Below, piece by piece: positions 30,815 through 39,683 of a stretch of 64,000 bases of DNA. This stretch comes from CBDIHP01 sp965279195 (GTDB lineage: Bacteria > Planctomycetota > Planctomycetia > Isosphaerales > Isosphaeraceae). The DNA lies in contig CBDIHP010000037.1 in assembly GCA_965279195.1 (NCBI GenBank), forward strand, positions 62,001-126,000. The letters run 5' to 3'. The notes beneath the pieces were generated by a model that ran no database searches, was not told the origin of the DNA, and worked only from the letters and a program-made list of their open reading frames with translations. Numbering within the stretch: position 1 is the first letter of the stretch; the number at the start of each line of letters is the position of its first letter. Position numbers and translations under genes: made by a program.

Positions 30815-31791
30815 CTAGAGCGATTTCCCTATGAGTCTGGCGGTTGACTCTGTGGCGGTGTAGCCGCTATGGCGGAACCAGCCGGCGATGTCCTGCGGGG
30901 TGATCCGGCGGAGGGCGTCGCCCATGGCGCCGAAGAGATCGGGGACCGTCCGGACCGCCAGCTCGCGGAGGATCGCCTTGAACTTCGAGAACAGCGGCTC
31001 GATCGGGTTGAGGTCGGGGCTGTAGGGGGGCAGGTAGCGGACCTGGGCGCCGGCCGCTTCGATCAGGCGACGCACCTCGGGCGACTTGTGGCAGGAGAGG
31101 TTGTCCATCACCACGATGTCGCCCGTCCGCAGGGTCGGGGCCAGGCAGTCGCCGATGTAGGTCTCGAAGCAGGCCGAGTTGGTGGCGCCGTCTGTGGCCA
31201 GGCAGGCGGGCTGGGGGACGCCCCCCAGCCTCACGGCGGCGGTGAGGGTGATGACCTTCCAGTGTCCGTGCGGCACCGGGCCGTCCACCCGCACGCCGCT
31301 GGGGGCCCGGCCGTGGGTCCGGTCCATGGCGGTGGTGCAGCCGGTCTCGTCGAGGAAGACCAGCCGCGACGGGTCGACCCCGGCGAACTCCTCGCGCCAG
31401 GCCCGCCGCTGCTCCTTCAGCTCGGGACGGTCCTGCTCGGCCGCCCGCCGCGACTTTTTTTACGCGTGATGCCCAGGCGTTTCAGGGCCCGGAACACGAC
31501 CGTGGGGCCGCAGGCGACGCCGGCGGCCGCGGCGAGTTGCTCGAGGGTGGCGTCGGAGTCGTCTCGGACGGCCTGGCGGAGCCGAGCGTCGGCCTCGGCG
31601 TCGAAGGCACGCACCCTGCCCCCGCCCCGGGGCCTGGGCTCGATCGTGCCGGCCTCGCGCCACCGCTTCATCAGCGCGCGGATCCAGGAGACGCTCACCG
31701 AGAACCGCCCGGCGATCTCCTCCCTGGTCAATTCGCCCGCCTCGCAGGCGGCGACCACGCGCTCCCTCAGGTCCATCGAATAGGCCTTCAT
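30815..31791 (-). CDS. IS630-family transposase (two frames joined by -1 shift at A7)
   Basis: OrfA (31791 to 31417) carries the HTH (MDLRERVVAACEAGELTREE; SVSVSWIRALMKRWREAG) and ends past a run of seven A on the coding strand (31455-31461). A -1 shift there leads into OrfB (AAEQDRPELKEQRRAWREEF), with Asp in LVFLDETGC, Asp in IVVMDNLSCHK and Glu in DLNPIEPLFSKFK, the DDE triad. The stop codon TAG (30815-30817) includes the left target TA. All catalytic motifs are intact. Confidence 0.85.
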
Positions 31792-31856
31792 CCCCGGTGT
31801 CCTCCTGACACCCAGGGATATCCCAGTCAACCGCCAAAATCAAAAGGAAATCGCTC
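30818..31856. mobile_element. IS630-family insertion sequence (complete)
   Basis: It is 1039 bp long, flanked by TA duplications (30816-30817 and 31857-31858), the family's target. Inverted ends read inward GAGCGATTTCC, with further matches to GGCGGTTGACT about 30 bp in. One transposase is encoded on the minus strand in two overlapping frames. It is inserted at codon 10/11 of an integrase gene. Confidence 0.9.
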
Positions 31857-32249
31857 TAACGCGTCCTCTTCCGGTACTACGGCCGGCGCGAGACTTTCAC
31901 GATCGGCAAGGTGACCCTTCAGGAGGCCGAGGCGATCTCCTCGCAGGTCGACTACCTGCTGATGCGCATCGAGCAGAAATTCCTGGCCGTCCCGACCGGC
32001 GCCGACATCGTCGCGTTCGTCCGGAGCGGTGGGCAGGTCAAGGAGCCTGAGGATCTCGTCGAGCGGACCGAGATCACTCTCGGCCAGCTCCGGGACCGCT
32101 ACCTCGCGACTCACGAGAATGGTAGCCTCGAGAAATCCTCCCTCGACGGCATCCGCTTGCACTTCAAGCATCTTGTCGAGACGCTGGGCGAACTCCACCC
32201 GATCCGGTCGCTCTCCCTGACCGACCTTCAGCGCCACGTCGACCGCCGC

Positions 32250-32530
32250 TCTGAGTCCCAACCGGGCCTCATCCTCGGCCCACAATTCGACGGACTTCTC
32301 CGGGGGCACACGGCGCAGCTCGGCCATCCATCCGGCCGGCCAGGGCGTCTTCTCCACTCCTGCTGCTCCGCGGCCGTCGCCGCCTTGGGGTTTTTCGGCC
32401 GGGGGACCTGGAGTGCGAACCCCAGCCCGGTCAGCCACTCCCAGCCGGTCTGCGGGCAGACGGACACGCCCCAGCGGTCGCGGACGTAGGCGGCGACCTT
32501 CGGCCCGGTCCAGAGGCCGCCTTTCCGTAT
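32250..32530 (-). pseudogene. Internal fragment of another IS630-family transposase
   Basis: The minus strand reads GGLWTGPKVAAYVRDRWGVS, then WEWLTGLGFALQVPRPKNPK and AATAAEQQEW. After a frameshift near 32360 comes VELWAEDEARLGLR. This is the winged-helix-to-first-Asp region of an IS630 transposase unlike the complete one nearby. Neither end of the IS is visible. It abuts the broken integrase. Confidence 0.7.
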
Positions 32531-32620
32531 AATATGGCGGGGACCTCGAATCGAACCAGGTTGACATACGATCTCGTGGACGGGATTGGAGCGAGGTGAC
32601 ATCGGCCTCGTGGTCCGCAC

Positions 32621-32640
32621 GTTCCGTCACGTGACGGAAC
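32621..32640. repeat. Perfect 20-bp palindrome
   Basis: GTTCCGTCACGTGACGGAAC is self-complementary over all 20 bases. It lies in gene-free DNA upstream of the NRPS locus and may be a binding site for a dimeric regulator. No matching copy was noticed elsewhere in the window. Confidence 0.6.
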
Positions 32641-33693
32641 CTCGCCTGCACAATCGAGCGAGGTCGCTCCCGGTTCGCCGCCCCGTCGTACAACCTCGGC
32701 GTGTCGTCCCCCGGCCCCTCAGGCGAGCCCTCCATCCGGTCCGACCACGCCTGCTTTCCGGGCTCCCGCGTACCGACCTCCGGCACAAAGGGACACCCTG
32801 CGCGCACGCGACGCGCAGGGGGCCTGGTGCTGAGGTGCAGTCATCGTGATGGAACCTCGCCGGTCATGCAGGGCCTCCCCGGCTCCAGGTATGACGGAAG
32901 TCGAGCCGGAGTGAGGGGCTCGCGAGACGGACCCGCAGACCGGGCGTGGCCTCGCTCGCGTGCGCCTCGCGGCCATACTCGTCCGTCGAAAGCGAGCATG
33001 CGAGGTCGGGCGGTCTGGGAGGCCGTTCTTGGATGGCGCGGAGCCTCGGCCTTCGTTTCCTCCGGTCGTCGGCCGAGTGGAAGGAATTCCGGCTCGAGGT
33101 CGTCTGAACTCGCGCCTATCGGTCGAGTTCTCGCGGCGACGGATCCGGATCGCTTGAGTTTCGGATGCGAGTCGGTGTGTTCTGCCTGGCGCGATCGTAC
33201 TCCTGGCCGCGAAGCGGACTTCCCGGATCCCTTCCCGGGGCCGGAACAAACCTGCTCAGGGGATTGCGTGGGTGCTTCGGACGTCTCTTTTTCCTCGATC
33301 CGGATCCTTCTCATCTTCTCATAAATCGATGACGCAAAACGAATGTGTTAGAGGATATAAAATGTTAATAAAAAAAGACTTGTGTACAGGGACGGTGGCG
33401 TGTTCCAGCATGCGCGGGGCCGCGACCGGCTCCCCAGATCTGCCCGGCCGGTGCAAAGGGCCGGCGGACGAACCAGGCCGGACGGCACGCCACTCGCTGG
33501 AAAAGTCGCTGCAGCTTGACGAGTCCCCCGGCGCGTCGAGGCTTTCCTGATTCGCTTCGCGAGCAGGCAACCCGCGCACCTCCGCGAGCAGCCCGCGATT
33601 TGGCCAGCGACCATTGATCGACCGCACCCTGAGTCATCGATCGATGTGGCCTTCCTCCGACAGGACGAGATCTTGCCGCACAGACTTGTAACG

Positions 33694-33710
33694 ACGCTGC
33701 ATCGCAGCGT
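33694..33710 (+). other. Hairpin upstream of the mbtH-NRPS operon
   Basis: ACGCTGC-ATC-GCAGCGT is a perfect 7-bp stem with a 3-nt loop, 224 bp before the mbtH-like start, without a T-run. It could be part of a long 5' leader. Confidence 0.35.
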
Positions 33711-33934
33711 TTGCCGGAGCGAGGGACCGGCTCGTGGTACGCGGGTCGTGCTGATCGTAGTGAGCCCGGCAGGGAAGTCCGTAAGAGAACCTAGCGGTCG
33801 GACCCGGACGGATGCCGGCGCCTTGCCGGTCACCGCGATCCTCCCTTCGGCCTGCCGTGCGGGCAGCAAGCGACGGCCTGAGGCCGGCCCCGGAAGGGAC
33901 GGAAAGCGGGAAATGGTCACAGGAGTCTCCTCCC

Positions 33935-34150
33935 ATGAATGATCCACAAGTTGAGGACGGTTTTGTGCACCGAGTGGTGGTGAACCAAGAGGGCCAGTAC
34001 GCGCTCTGGTTCGCTGACCAGGAGATCCCTGCGGGCTGGGAAGATGCGGGGAAGGTCGGGGCTCGCGAGGAATGCCTCGCGTTCGTCGAGGAGGTCTGGA
34101 CCGACATGACGCCGGCGAGCCTCCGGAAGACCGACGGGGCATGCGGATGA
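33935..34150 (+). CDS. MbtH-like protein (NRPS adenylation-domain partner)
   Basis: The 71-aa protein binds NRPS adenylation domains and supports their folding and activity. The family signature is clear: VVVNQEGQYALWFADQEIPA, GW, then EECLAFVEEVWTDMTPASL. The ATG at 33935 has AGGAG 9-10 nt upstream. Its stop overlaps the first NRPS start (ATGA at 34147), so the two are translationally coupled. It is the first gene of the operon. Confidence 0.93.
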   Translation: MNDPQVEDGFVHRVVVNQEGQYALWFADQEIPAGWEDAGKVGAREECLAFVEEVWTDMTPASLRKTDGACG

Positions 34151-37100
34151 GTGCTCGCGTCGTTCGCGGTGCGGAGGCGTCGAGCTTCGTCGAGGTGCTT
34201 CGGCGGCGGGCGTTGTCCGACCCGGACGGGCCCCTGTTCACATTCCACCGCGAGGGTGGTCGAGCCGAAACGGTGGGAGTCGGCGAGTTGGACCGCCAGG
34301 CCCGCGCGCTGGCCGCGCGGCTCCAACGCCTGGACCTCGTCGGCCGCGTGCTGCTGCTCTACCCGCCAGGGTTGGATTTCCTCGTCGCCTTCTTCGGCTG
34401 CCTGTATGCCGGGGCAGTCGCCGTCCCGATCCCGCCGCCTAGGCCCCGGCGCCCGTCGGACAGGCTGCGGTCGGTCCTCGACGACGCACGCCCCTGCGCC
34501 TTGCTCGCCGCCGACTCGCTACGCGGCGAGGCCGCACGCTGGGCGGAGCACCAGCCCGCGATGGCCGACCTACCGTTGGTCGACGCGCTCGAGCACGACG
34601 GCGACCCGGATCGCTGGCGAGACCCGGGCCTGGACCGCGACTCGCTGGCGTTCCTCCAGTACACCTCGGGTTCGACCTCGGCCCCGAAGGGCGTGATGAT
34701 CACGCATGGGAATTTGCTCGCCGATTCCGCCCGCATCCGGGCGAGTTTCGGTTCGGGGCCCGACACGCGGGGCGTCTCCTGGCTCCCCCTCCACCACGAC
34801 ATGGGGCTGATCGGCGGCGTGCTCCAGACCGTGTACTGCGGCGGAACGAGCACGCTCCTGGCGCCGACCGAGTTCCTCCAGCGCCCTGTGTCGTGGCTCC
34901 GCGCCATCGCGGAGACGGGGGCGACGATCAGCGGTGCCCCGAATTTCGCGTACGACCTCTGCGTCCGGAAGGTCACGCCCGATCAGCGCGTTGGGCTCGA
35001 TTTGAGCCGCTGGCGCGTCGCGTTCAATGGCGCCGAGCCGATCCGAGGGGCAACCATCGACCGCTTCTGCGAGGCGTTCGCCCCGTGCGGCTTCCGCCGA
35101 GAGGCGTTCTTACCCTGTTACGGGCTTGCCGAGGCCACGCTCCTTGTCGCGGGCGGGCCGCCGGGATCGGGACCGCTCACAGTCGCTGTCGGGGCCTCGG
35201 AGCTGGAGGACGGCCGAATCACTCCGGGATCGCGGTTTCTCGTCGGAAGCGGCCGGGTGGCCGAGGGTCTCGATGTCCAGGTTGTAGACCCGACGACCGG
35301 GGCCCCCTGCCCCGAGGACCGCGTCGGCGAGATCTGCGTCTCCGGCCCGATCGTCGCGGCGGGTTACTGGGACCGGCCGGAGGAGACCCGCGGCGCGTTC
35401 GGGGCATCCGTCCCGGGCCGTCCTGGCCGGTTCCTCCGGACCGGTGACCTCGGCTTCCTCCGCGAGGGCGAGCTGTTCGTCACCGGCCGACTCAAGGACC
35501 TGATCATCGTCCGGGGCCGCAACGTTTACCCGCACGATGTCGAGTCGACCGCGGCCGGCTGCCATCCGAGGCTCCGGCCCGACGGGGCAGCCGCGTTTTC
35601 CATAGAGGTCGCGGGCGAGGAGCGGTTGGTCGTCGCCTGCGAGCTCGAACACCCCCCCATTGGCGAACGGGGCGAGGAGATCATGTCGGCGATCCGCCGC
35701 GCGGTCGCCGAGGCGCACGACCTCGAACTGCACGCGGTTTGCCTGCTCCGGCCGATGTCCCTGCCGAGGACAACGAGCGGGAAGGTACGCCGCGGCGCCT
35801 GCCGTGACGCATTCGCGACTGACATGCTCGATGCGTTGGCCCGGTGGTTCCGGCCCGAGGAGGTCGGATCGCCTGCGGCGGTGAGCGCGGTCGCGACAGA
35901 CGACCCCGGCGAGGGCCTCGCGGAGGCCCTGCGGCATCGAGTCGCGCGGGCGCTCCGCGTCGCCCCGGAGTCGCTCGACTTCCAGGCACCGCTCGACGCC
36001 CTCGGGCTCGATTCGCTGGCGACGATGGAGCTGAAGGCGGCGGTCGAGGCCGAGCTGGGGGTCGCGCTGCCGCTCGAGCGACTGCTCGAAGGGACGAGCC
36101 TCGCCCAGCTCGCGGAGGAGGCCCGGCCCAGCTTGCCGCGGGATCCCGGTGAAATCGCGCCACCCGACGCGGAGAACCCGGTCTCGATCGCGCAGGAGGC
36201 CATCTGGCTCGCTCATCAGCTCTCGTCGACGCCGGAGGGGTTCAACGTCATCGGTGCCGCGCGGATCATCGGCGAGGTCGACGCGGGGGCGTTCTCCCGG
36301 GCGGTCGCGGAACTGGACGGACGCCACGAGGCGCTCCGGTCGTCGTTCCCGGCCGTCGATGGCCGCCCGGCGCTGCGGATTGCGCCGCCCGGTGCGGCTC
36401 GTGGCGAGGTCCGGGATGCGACCGGGCTAGGCTTCGAGGAGCTAGAACGTTGCGTCCGGGAGGAGGCGTGCCGGCCGTTCGACCTCGAGCGCGGGCCTCT
36501 CTACCGCGTCTGCCTATGGATCCGACCCCAGGGGGAACAGGTCGCGCTGCTGGTCCTGCATCACATCATCGCCGACCTCTGGACCGCCGGGGTGATTCTC
36601 GATGAGTTCGACCGGCTCTACACCGCCGAATGCGCGGGTTCCCCTGCGACGCTGGAACCTCTGGAGCTGAGCCCGTCCGGATTCGCCCGGTCGCAGGCGA
36701 GGATGCTCCGGGGGCCGGAGGGGGATCGTCTCTGGGCGACCTGGCGGCGGCGGCTGGCCGGGCCGTTGCCGACTTTGGAGCTGCCGACGCCCCGCCCCCG
36801 GCCGGCGGCGCGGTCCGGCCGGGGGGCTCTGCGGCACCTGTCGCTCACGGCCCCGCTGGTGGGCAAGTTCATCGAAGCGGCCGGGATCTACCGGGCGAGC
36901 CCGTTCGTCGGCCTGCTTGCGGCGTTCCAGACGCTGCTCGCCCGCCTGTCCGGCCAGGACGACGTGATCGTCGGAGCACCGATCTTCGGCCGCACCCAGC
37001 CGGGCGCCGCAGGGGTCGTCGGGTATCTGACAAACTATCTCCCGATCCGGGCCAGCCTCGCCGGGGACCCGACGTTCCCGGCATTCCTGGGTCGGGTCCG

Positions 37101-39636
37101 CGAGGTCGTGCATGAGGCGATGGGAGGCCAGGATTTCCCGTATCCCGAGATCGTCCGGCGGCTCCGACTGGAGCCCGACCCGGGCCGGACGCCCCTGTTC
37201 ACCGCGGTATTCATCTATCAGAAGCCGCCGCGGCTCGCCGGCCAGGGCCTGGCCCCGTTCGCGGTGTCGGCGGGCGGGCACCGGATGAACCTCGGCGGGC
37301 TCGCCCTCGAGTCGCTGCCGATCCACAACGGCGGCTCGGCGTTCGACCTGATCCTGATGGCGGCGCCGGCGGCCGAAGGCGGACTCGAGCTCGGCCTGGA
37401 GTACAGCCTCGACCTGTTCGACGAGGCCGCGGCCGACAGGCTCCTCGGCCAGTACCGGGCGCTGCTCGAGGGGATCGCGGCCGACCCCGACCGGCGACTC
37501 TCGACGCTCCCCTGGCTCGACGACGCCGAGCGCCACCGGCTGCTCATCGACTGGGCGGCGGGCGAGGACGCTGCGGCAGCGGGATCGGGCGACGACGGCC
37601 TGCTCGCCCACGAACGCGTGGCGCGGCACGCCCGGCTCCGGCCCGACGCCGAGGCGGTCGCGGCGGGCCCGGATCGGCTGTCGTACGGCGACCTCGGCCG
37701 CGACGTCAATCGGCTGGCTCACCACCTCCGCGCCCTGGGCGTCGGGCCGGGGGCAGTCGTCGGGGTCTGTCTGGGACGTTCGCCCCTGCTGCTCGTCGGG
37801 CTGCTCGGCGTCCTGTCGGCCGGGGGGGCTTACCTGCCGCTCGACCCGAACCTGCCGCGCGAACGCCTGGCCGGCATGCTCCGCGACTCCGGCGCGGTCG
37901 CACTCGTCGCTGAGGACGCGAGCCCGGCCGGATTGCTCCCGGAACAGTCCGGCGTCCACGTCGTGAACGTAGACCGCGACGCGGCAGCGATCGGCGCGCG
38001 GCCGACGACCGACGCGCCCCGCACGAATCGGCCGCTCGACCCCGCCTACGTGCTCTACACGTCGGGCAGCACCGGCACGCCCAAGGGCGTGGTCGTCACG
38101 CACGCCGGCCTCGCGGCGGCCTACCGGGCCTGGGAGCGGGCCTATGGGCTGGGCGAAGGCGGTCCGTCCCGTCACCTCCAGATGGCGGGCGTCGGCTTCG
38201 ACGTCTTCACCGGCGACTGGGTCCGCGCCCTGGGATCGGGAGGCACGCTCGTCCTCTGCCCCCGCGAGGCGCTTCTCGACCCCTCCGAACTGCACCGGCT
38301 TCTGGCCGATGAGCGAATCGATGCAGCCGAATTCGTTCCGGCGACGATCGAACCGTTGATGGAGCACATGGAGCGAGCCGGGGGCTCGCTCGCGGCGATG
38401 CGGCTGGTCGCGGTCGGGTCGGACCTCTGGCTTTCGGGTCGCCACGAGCGGCTCCGCAAGCTGGCCGGTCCGACGACTCGGGTGGTCAATTCGTACGGGC
38501 TCACCGAGGCGACGATCGACTCGACGTTCTGGGAAGGCGACCTCTCCGCCGAGCCGCCTGACCGCCCCGCGCCGATCGGCCGGCCGTTCGCGGGGTCGCG
38601 AATCTACGTGCTTGACGGCCGGATGCAGCCCGTGCCGGTCGGCATCGTCGGCGAGCTTTACGTCGGCGGCCCGGGGGTGGCGCTCGGGTACCTGAACCGC
38701 CCGGGGCTCACGGCCGAGCGGTTCGTGCCCGACCCATTCGGGGTCGTGCCCGGCGCCCGGCTCTATCGCACGGGCGACCGCGCCCGCTGGAGGCCGGATG
38801 GACAGGTCGAGCTGCTCGGCCGGTCCGACCGCCAGGTGAAGGTCCGCGGCTATCGGATCGAGTTGGGCGAGGTCGAGGCGGCCCTCCTGCGGCACTCGGG
38901 CGTCCGCGAGGCGGCGGTCGTCGTCAGCGAGTCGGCCGGGGGCCGTCGGCTTTCGGGGTTCGCGGTCGGCCGCGAAAGTGTGGTACTCGACACCGTCGAC
39001 CTCCGCCGGACGCTCCGGAGGGAACTCCCCGAGTACATGGTCCCCGCGACCATCGCGATCCTGGACAGATTGCCTCTCACGCCCAACGGGAAGGTCGACC
39101 GCCGGGCGCTGGCCGAGCGGCAGCCGGAGGCGTCGGCCACCCCTGCCCCCCGTCACGTCGGCGAGCCTCCCGCGACGGCCGCCGAGGCCGCGCTGGCGAG
39201 GATCGCGGCGGAGGTGCTCTCCGTGGGGTCGGTCGGGGTCCGCGACAACCTGTTCGACCTCGGGATCGACTCGGTCGGGATCATCCGGGTCGTCGCGCGG
39301 GCCCGGGCCGAGGGCCTCGATCTGAGCCCCGCCGACCTCTTCCGCCGCCCCACGATCGCCGAGCTCGCCGCGGACGTCGAGGCGTCGGCCCCGGCGATCG
39401 AGACGCCGACCACGCCGGAGACGCCCGCGCTGCTCGACGAGGCGACGCTCGGGAGGCTCCGGGCCGAGATTCCCGACCTCGACGACGCCTATCCGCTCTC
39501 GCCGGTCCAGGAGGGGGATGCTCTTCCACACCCTCGCGGCGCCCGGCTCGGGGGTCTACGTCCTCCAGACGTCCTGCCGCATGGCCGGCCGCTTGGACGA
39601 GGCCGCGTTCGAGGGGGCGTGGGGGACGGCTCGTAG
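34147..39636 (+). CDS. NRPS 1: FAAL-ACP-C-A-PCP, then start of a C domain lost by frameshift
   Basis: Domains by residue: fatty acyl-AMP ligase 5-590 (YTSGSTSAPKGVMITHGN, LPLHHDMGLIGG); ACP with Ser623 (GLDSLATMEL); condensation about 690-1130 (HHIIADLW at 805); adenylation about 1155-1665 (YTSGSTGTPKG near 1304); PCP Ser1709 (GIDSVGII). The FAAL activates a fatty acid, which the first C domain joins to the first amino acid, making an N-acyl peptide. Substrate-pocket residues read by eye as D-V-G-E-V-V-S-I-D, close to an ornithine code. The next C domain starts at YPLSPVQEG, but an extra G in the G-run 39513-39517 shifts the frame. A second extra G near 39628 shifts it again, after which the protein continues at 39684-40943. 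Confidence 0.9.
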   Translation: MSARVVRGAEASSFVEVLRRRALSDPDGPLFTFHREGGRAETVGVGELDRQARALAARLQRLDLVGRVLLLYPPGLDFLVAFFGCLYAGAVAVPIPPPRPRRPSDRLRSVLDDARPCALLAADSLRGEAARWAEHQPAMADLPLVDALEHDGDPDRWRDPGLDRDSLAFLQYTSGSTSAPKGVMITHGNLLADSARIRASFGSGPDTRGVSWLPLHHDMGLIGGVLQTVYCGGTSTLLAPTEFLQRPVSWLRAIAETGATISGAPNFAYDLCVRKVTPDQRVGLDLSRWRVAFNGAEPIRGATIDRFCEAFAPCGFRREAFLPCYGLAEATLLVAGGPPGSGPLTVAVGASELEDGRITPGSRFLVGSGRVAEGLDVQVVDPTTGAPCPEDRVGEICVSGPIVAAGYWDRPEETRGAFGASVPGRPGRFLRTGDLGFLREGELFVTGRLKDLIIVRGRNVYPHDVESTAAGCHPRLRPDGAAAFSIEVAGEERLVVACELEHPPIGERGEEIMSAIRRAVAEAHDLELHAVCLLRPMSLPRTTSGKVRRGACRDAFATDMLDALARWFRPEEVGSPAAVSAVATDDPGEGLAEALRHRVARALRVAPESLDFQAPLDALGLDSLATMELKAAVEAELGVALPLERLLEGTSLAQLAEEARPSLPRDPGEIAPPDAENPVSIAQEAIWLAHQLSSTPEGFNVIGAARIIGEVDAGAFSRAVAELDGRHEALRSSFPAVDGRPALRIAPPGAARGEVRDATGLGFEELERCVREEACRPFDLERGPLYRVCLWIRPQGEQVALLVLHHIIADLWTAGVILDEFDRLYTAECAGSPATLEPLELSPSGFARSQARMLRGPEGDRLWATWRRRLAGPLPTLELPTPRPRPAARSGRGALRHLSLTAPLVGKFIEAAGIYRASPFVGLLAAFQTLLARLSGQDDVIVGAPIFGRTQPGAAGVVGYLTNYLPIRASLAGDPTFPAFLGRVREVVHEAMGGQDFPYPEIVRRLRLEPDPGRTPLFTAVFIYQKPPRLAGQGLAPFAVSAGGHRMNLGGLALESLPIHNGGSAFDLILMAAPAAEGGLELGLEYSLDLFDEAAADRLLGQYRALLEGIAADPDRRLSTLPWLDDAERHRLLIDWAAGEDAAAAGSGDDGLLAHERVARHARLRPDAEAVAAGPDRLSYGDLGRDVNRLAHHLRALGVGPGAVVGVCLGRSPLLLVGLLGVLSAGGAYLPLDPNLPRERLAGMLRDSGAVALVAEDASPAGLLPEQSGVHVVNVDRDAAAIGARPTTDAPRTNRPLDPAYVLYTSGSTGTPKGVVVTHAGLAAAYRAWERAYGLGEGGPSRHLQMAGVGFDVFTGDWVRALGSGGTLVLCPREALLDPSELHRLLADERIDAAEFVPATIEPLMEHMERAGGSLAAMRLVAVGSDLWLSGRHERLRKLAGPTTRVVNSYGLTEATIDSTFWEGDLSAEPPDRPAPIGRPFAGSRIYVLDGRMQPVPVGIVGELYVGGPGVALGYLNRPGLTAERFVPDPFGVVPGARLYRTGDRARWRPDGQVELLGRSDRQVKVRGYRIELGEVEAALLRHSGVREAAVVVSESAGGRRLSGFAVGRESVVLDTVDLRRTLRRELPEYMVPATIAILDRLPLTPNGKVDRRALAERQPEASATPAPRHVGEPPATAAEAALARIAAEVLSVGSVGVRDNLFDLGIDSVGIIRVVARARAEGLDLSPADLFRRPTIAELAADVEASAPAIETPTTPETPALLDEATLGRLRAEIPDLDDAYPLSPVQEGDALPHPRGARLGGLRPPDVLPHGRPLGRGRVRGGVGDGS

Positions 39637-39683
39637 CGCGGCATGCCGCTCTCCGGACGTCGTTCCGCTGGGTCGACGGGGGC

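Larger units (their letters stand above)
30786..32255 (+). pseudogene. Second tyrosine integrase gene, split by IS630 and truncated by an IS630 remnant
   Basis: MATIQERNGS is encoded at 30786-30815, then IS630 intervenes, and RVLFRYYGRRETFTIGKVTL continues in frame at 31860. It is followed by EAEAISSQVDYLLMRIEQKF and the core-binding domain (ITLGQLRDRYLATHENG; SLSLTDLQRHVDRR). This is the N-terminal half of the planctomycete integrase family. The catalytic domain is missing because an antisense IS630 fragment begins at about 32250. At the IS junction the codon expected to be TAC (Tyr) reads TAA. It lies 110 bp to the right of attR. Confidence 0.8.
32531..33934. other. About 1.4 kb without a recognisable gene
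   Basis: No frame here has coding character; long open frames are Arg/Ser/Pro-rich and look like GC artefacts. It holds a perfect 20-bp palindrome (32621-32640), an AT-rich stretch at about 33310-33390 unlike its surroundings, which could hold a promoter, and a hairpin at 33694-33710. It separates the insertion graveyard from the NRPS operon and may contain that operon's leader. Confidence 0.5.

Noticed and set aside
32531..33934. Several open frames of 60-200 codons in the gap before mbtH
   Set aside because: They are Arg/Ser/Pro-rich on both strands, lack plausible ribosome sites and have no recognisable motif.
39511..39636. Programmed frameshifting in NRPS 1
   Set aside because: Two separate +1 shifts would be needed within 120 bp, without slippery heptamers or a pause structure. 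Extra G in G-rich tracts fits base-call error or mutation better.
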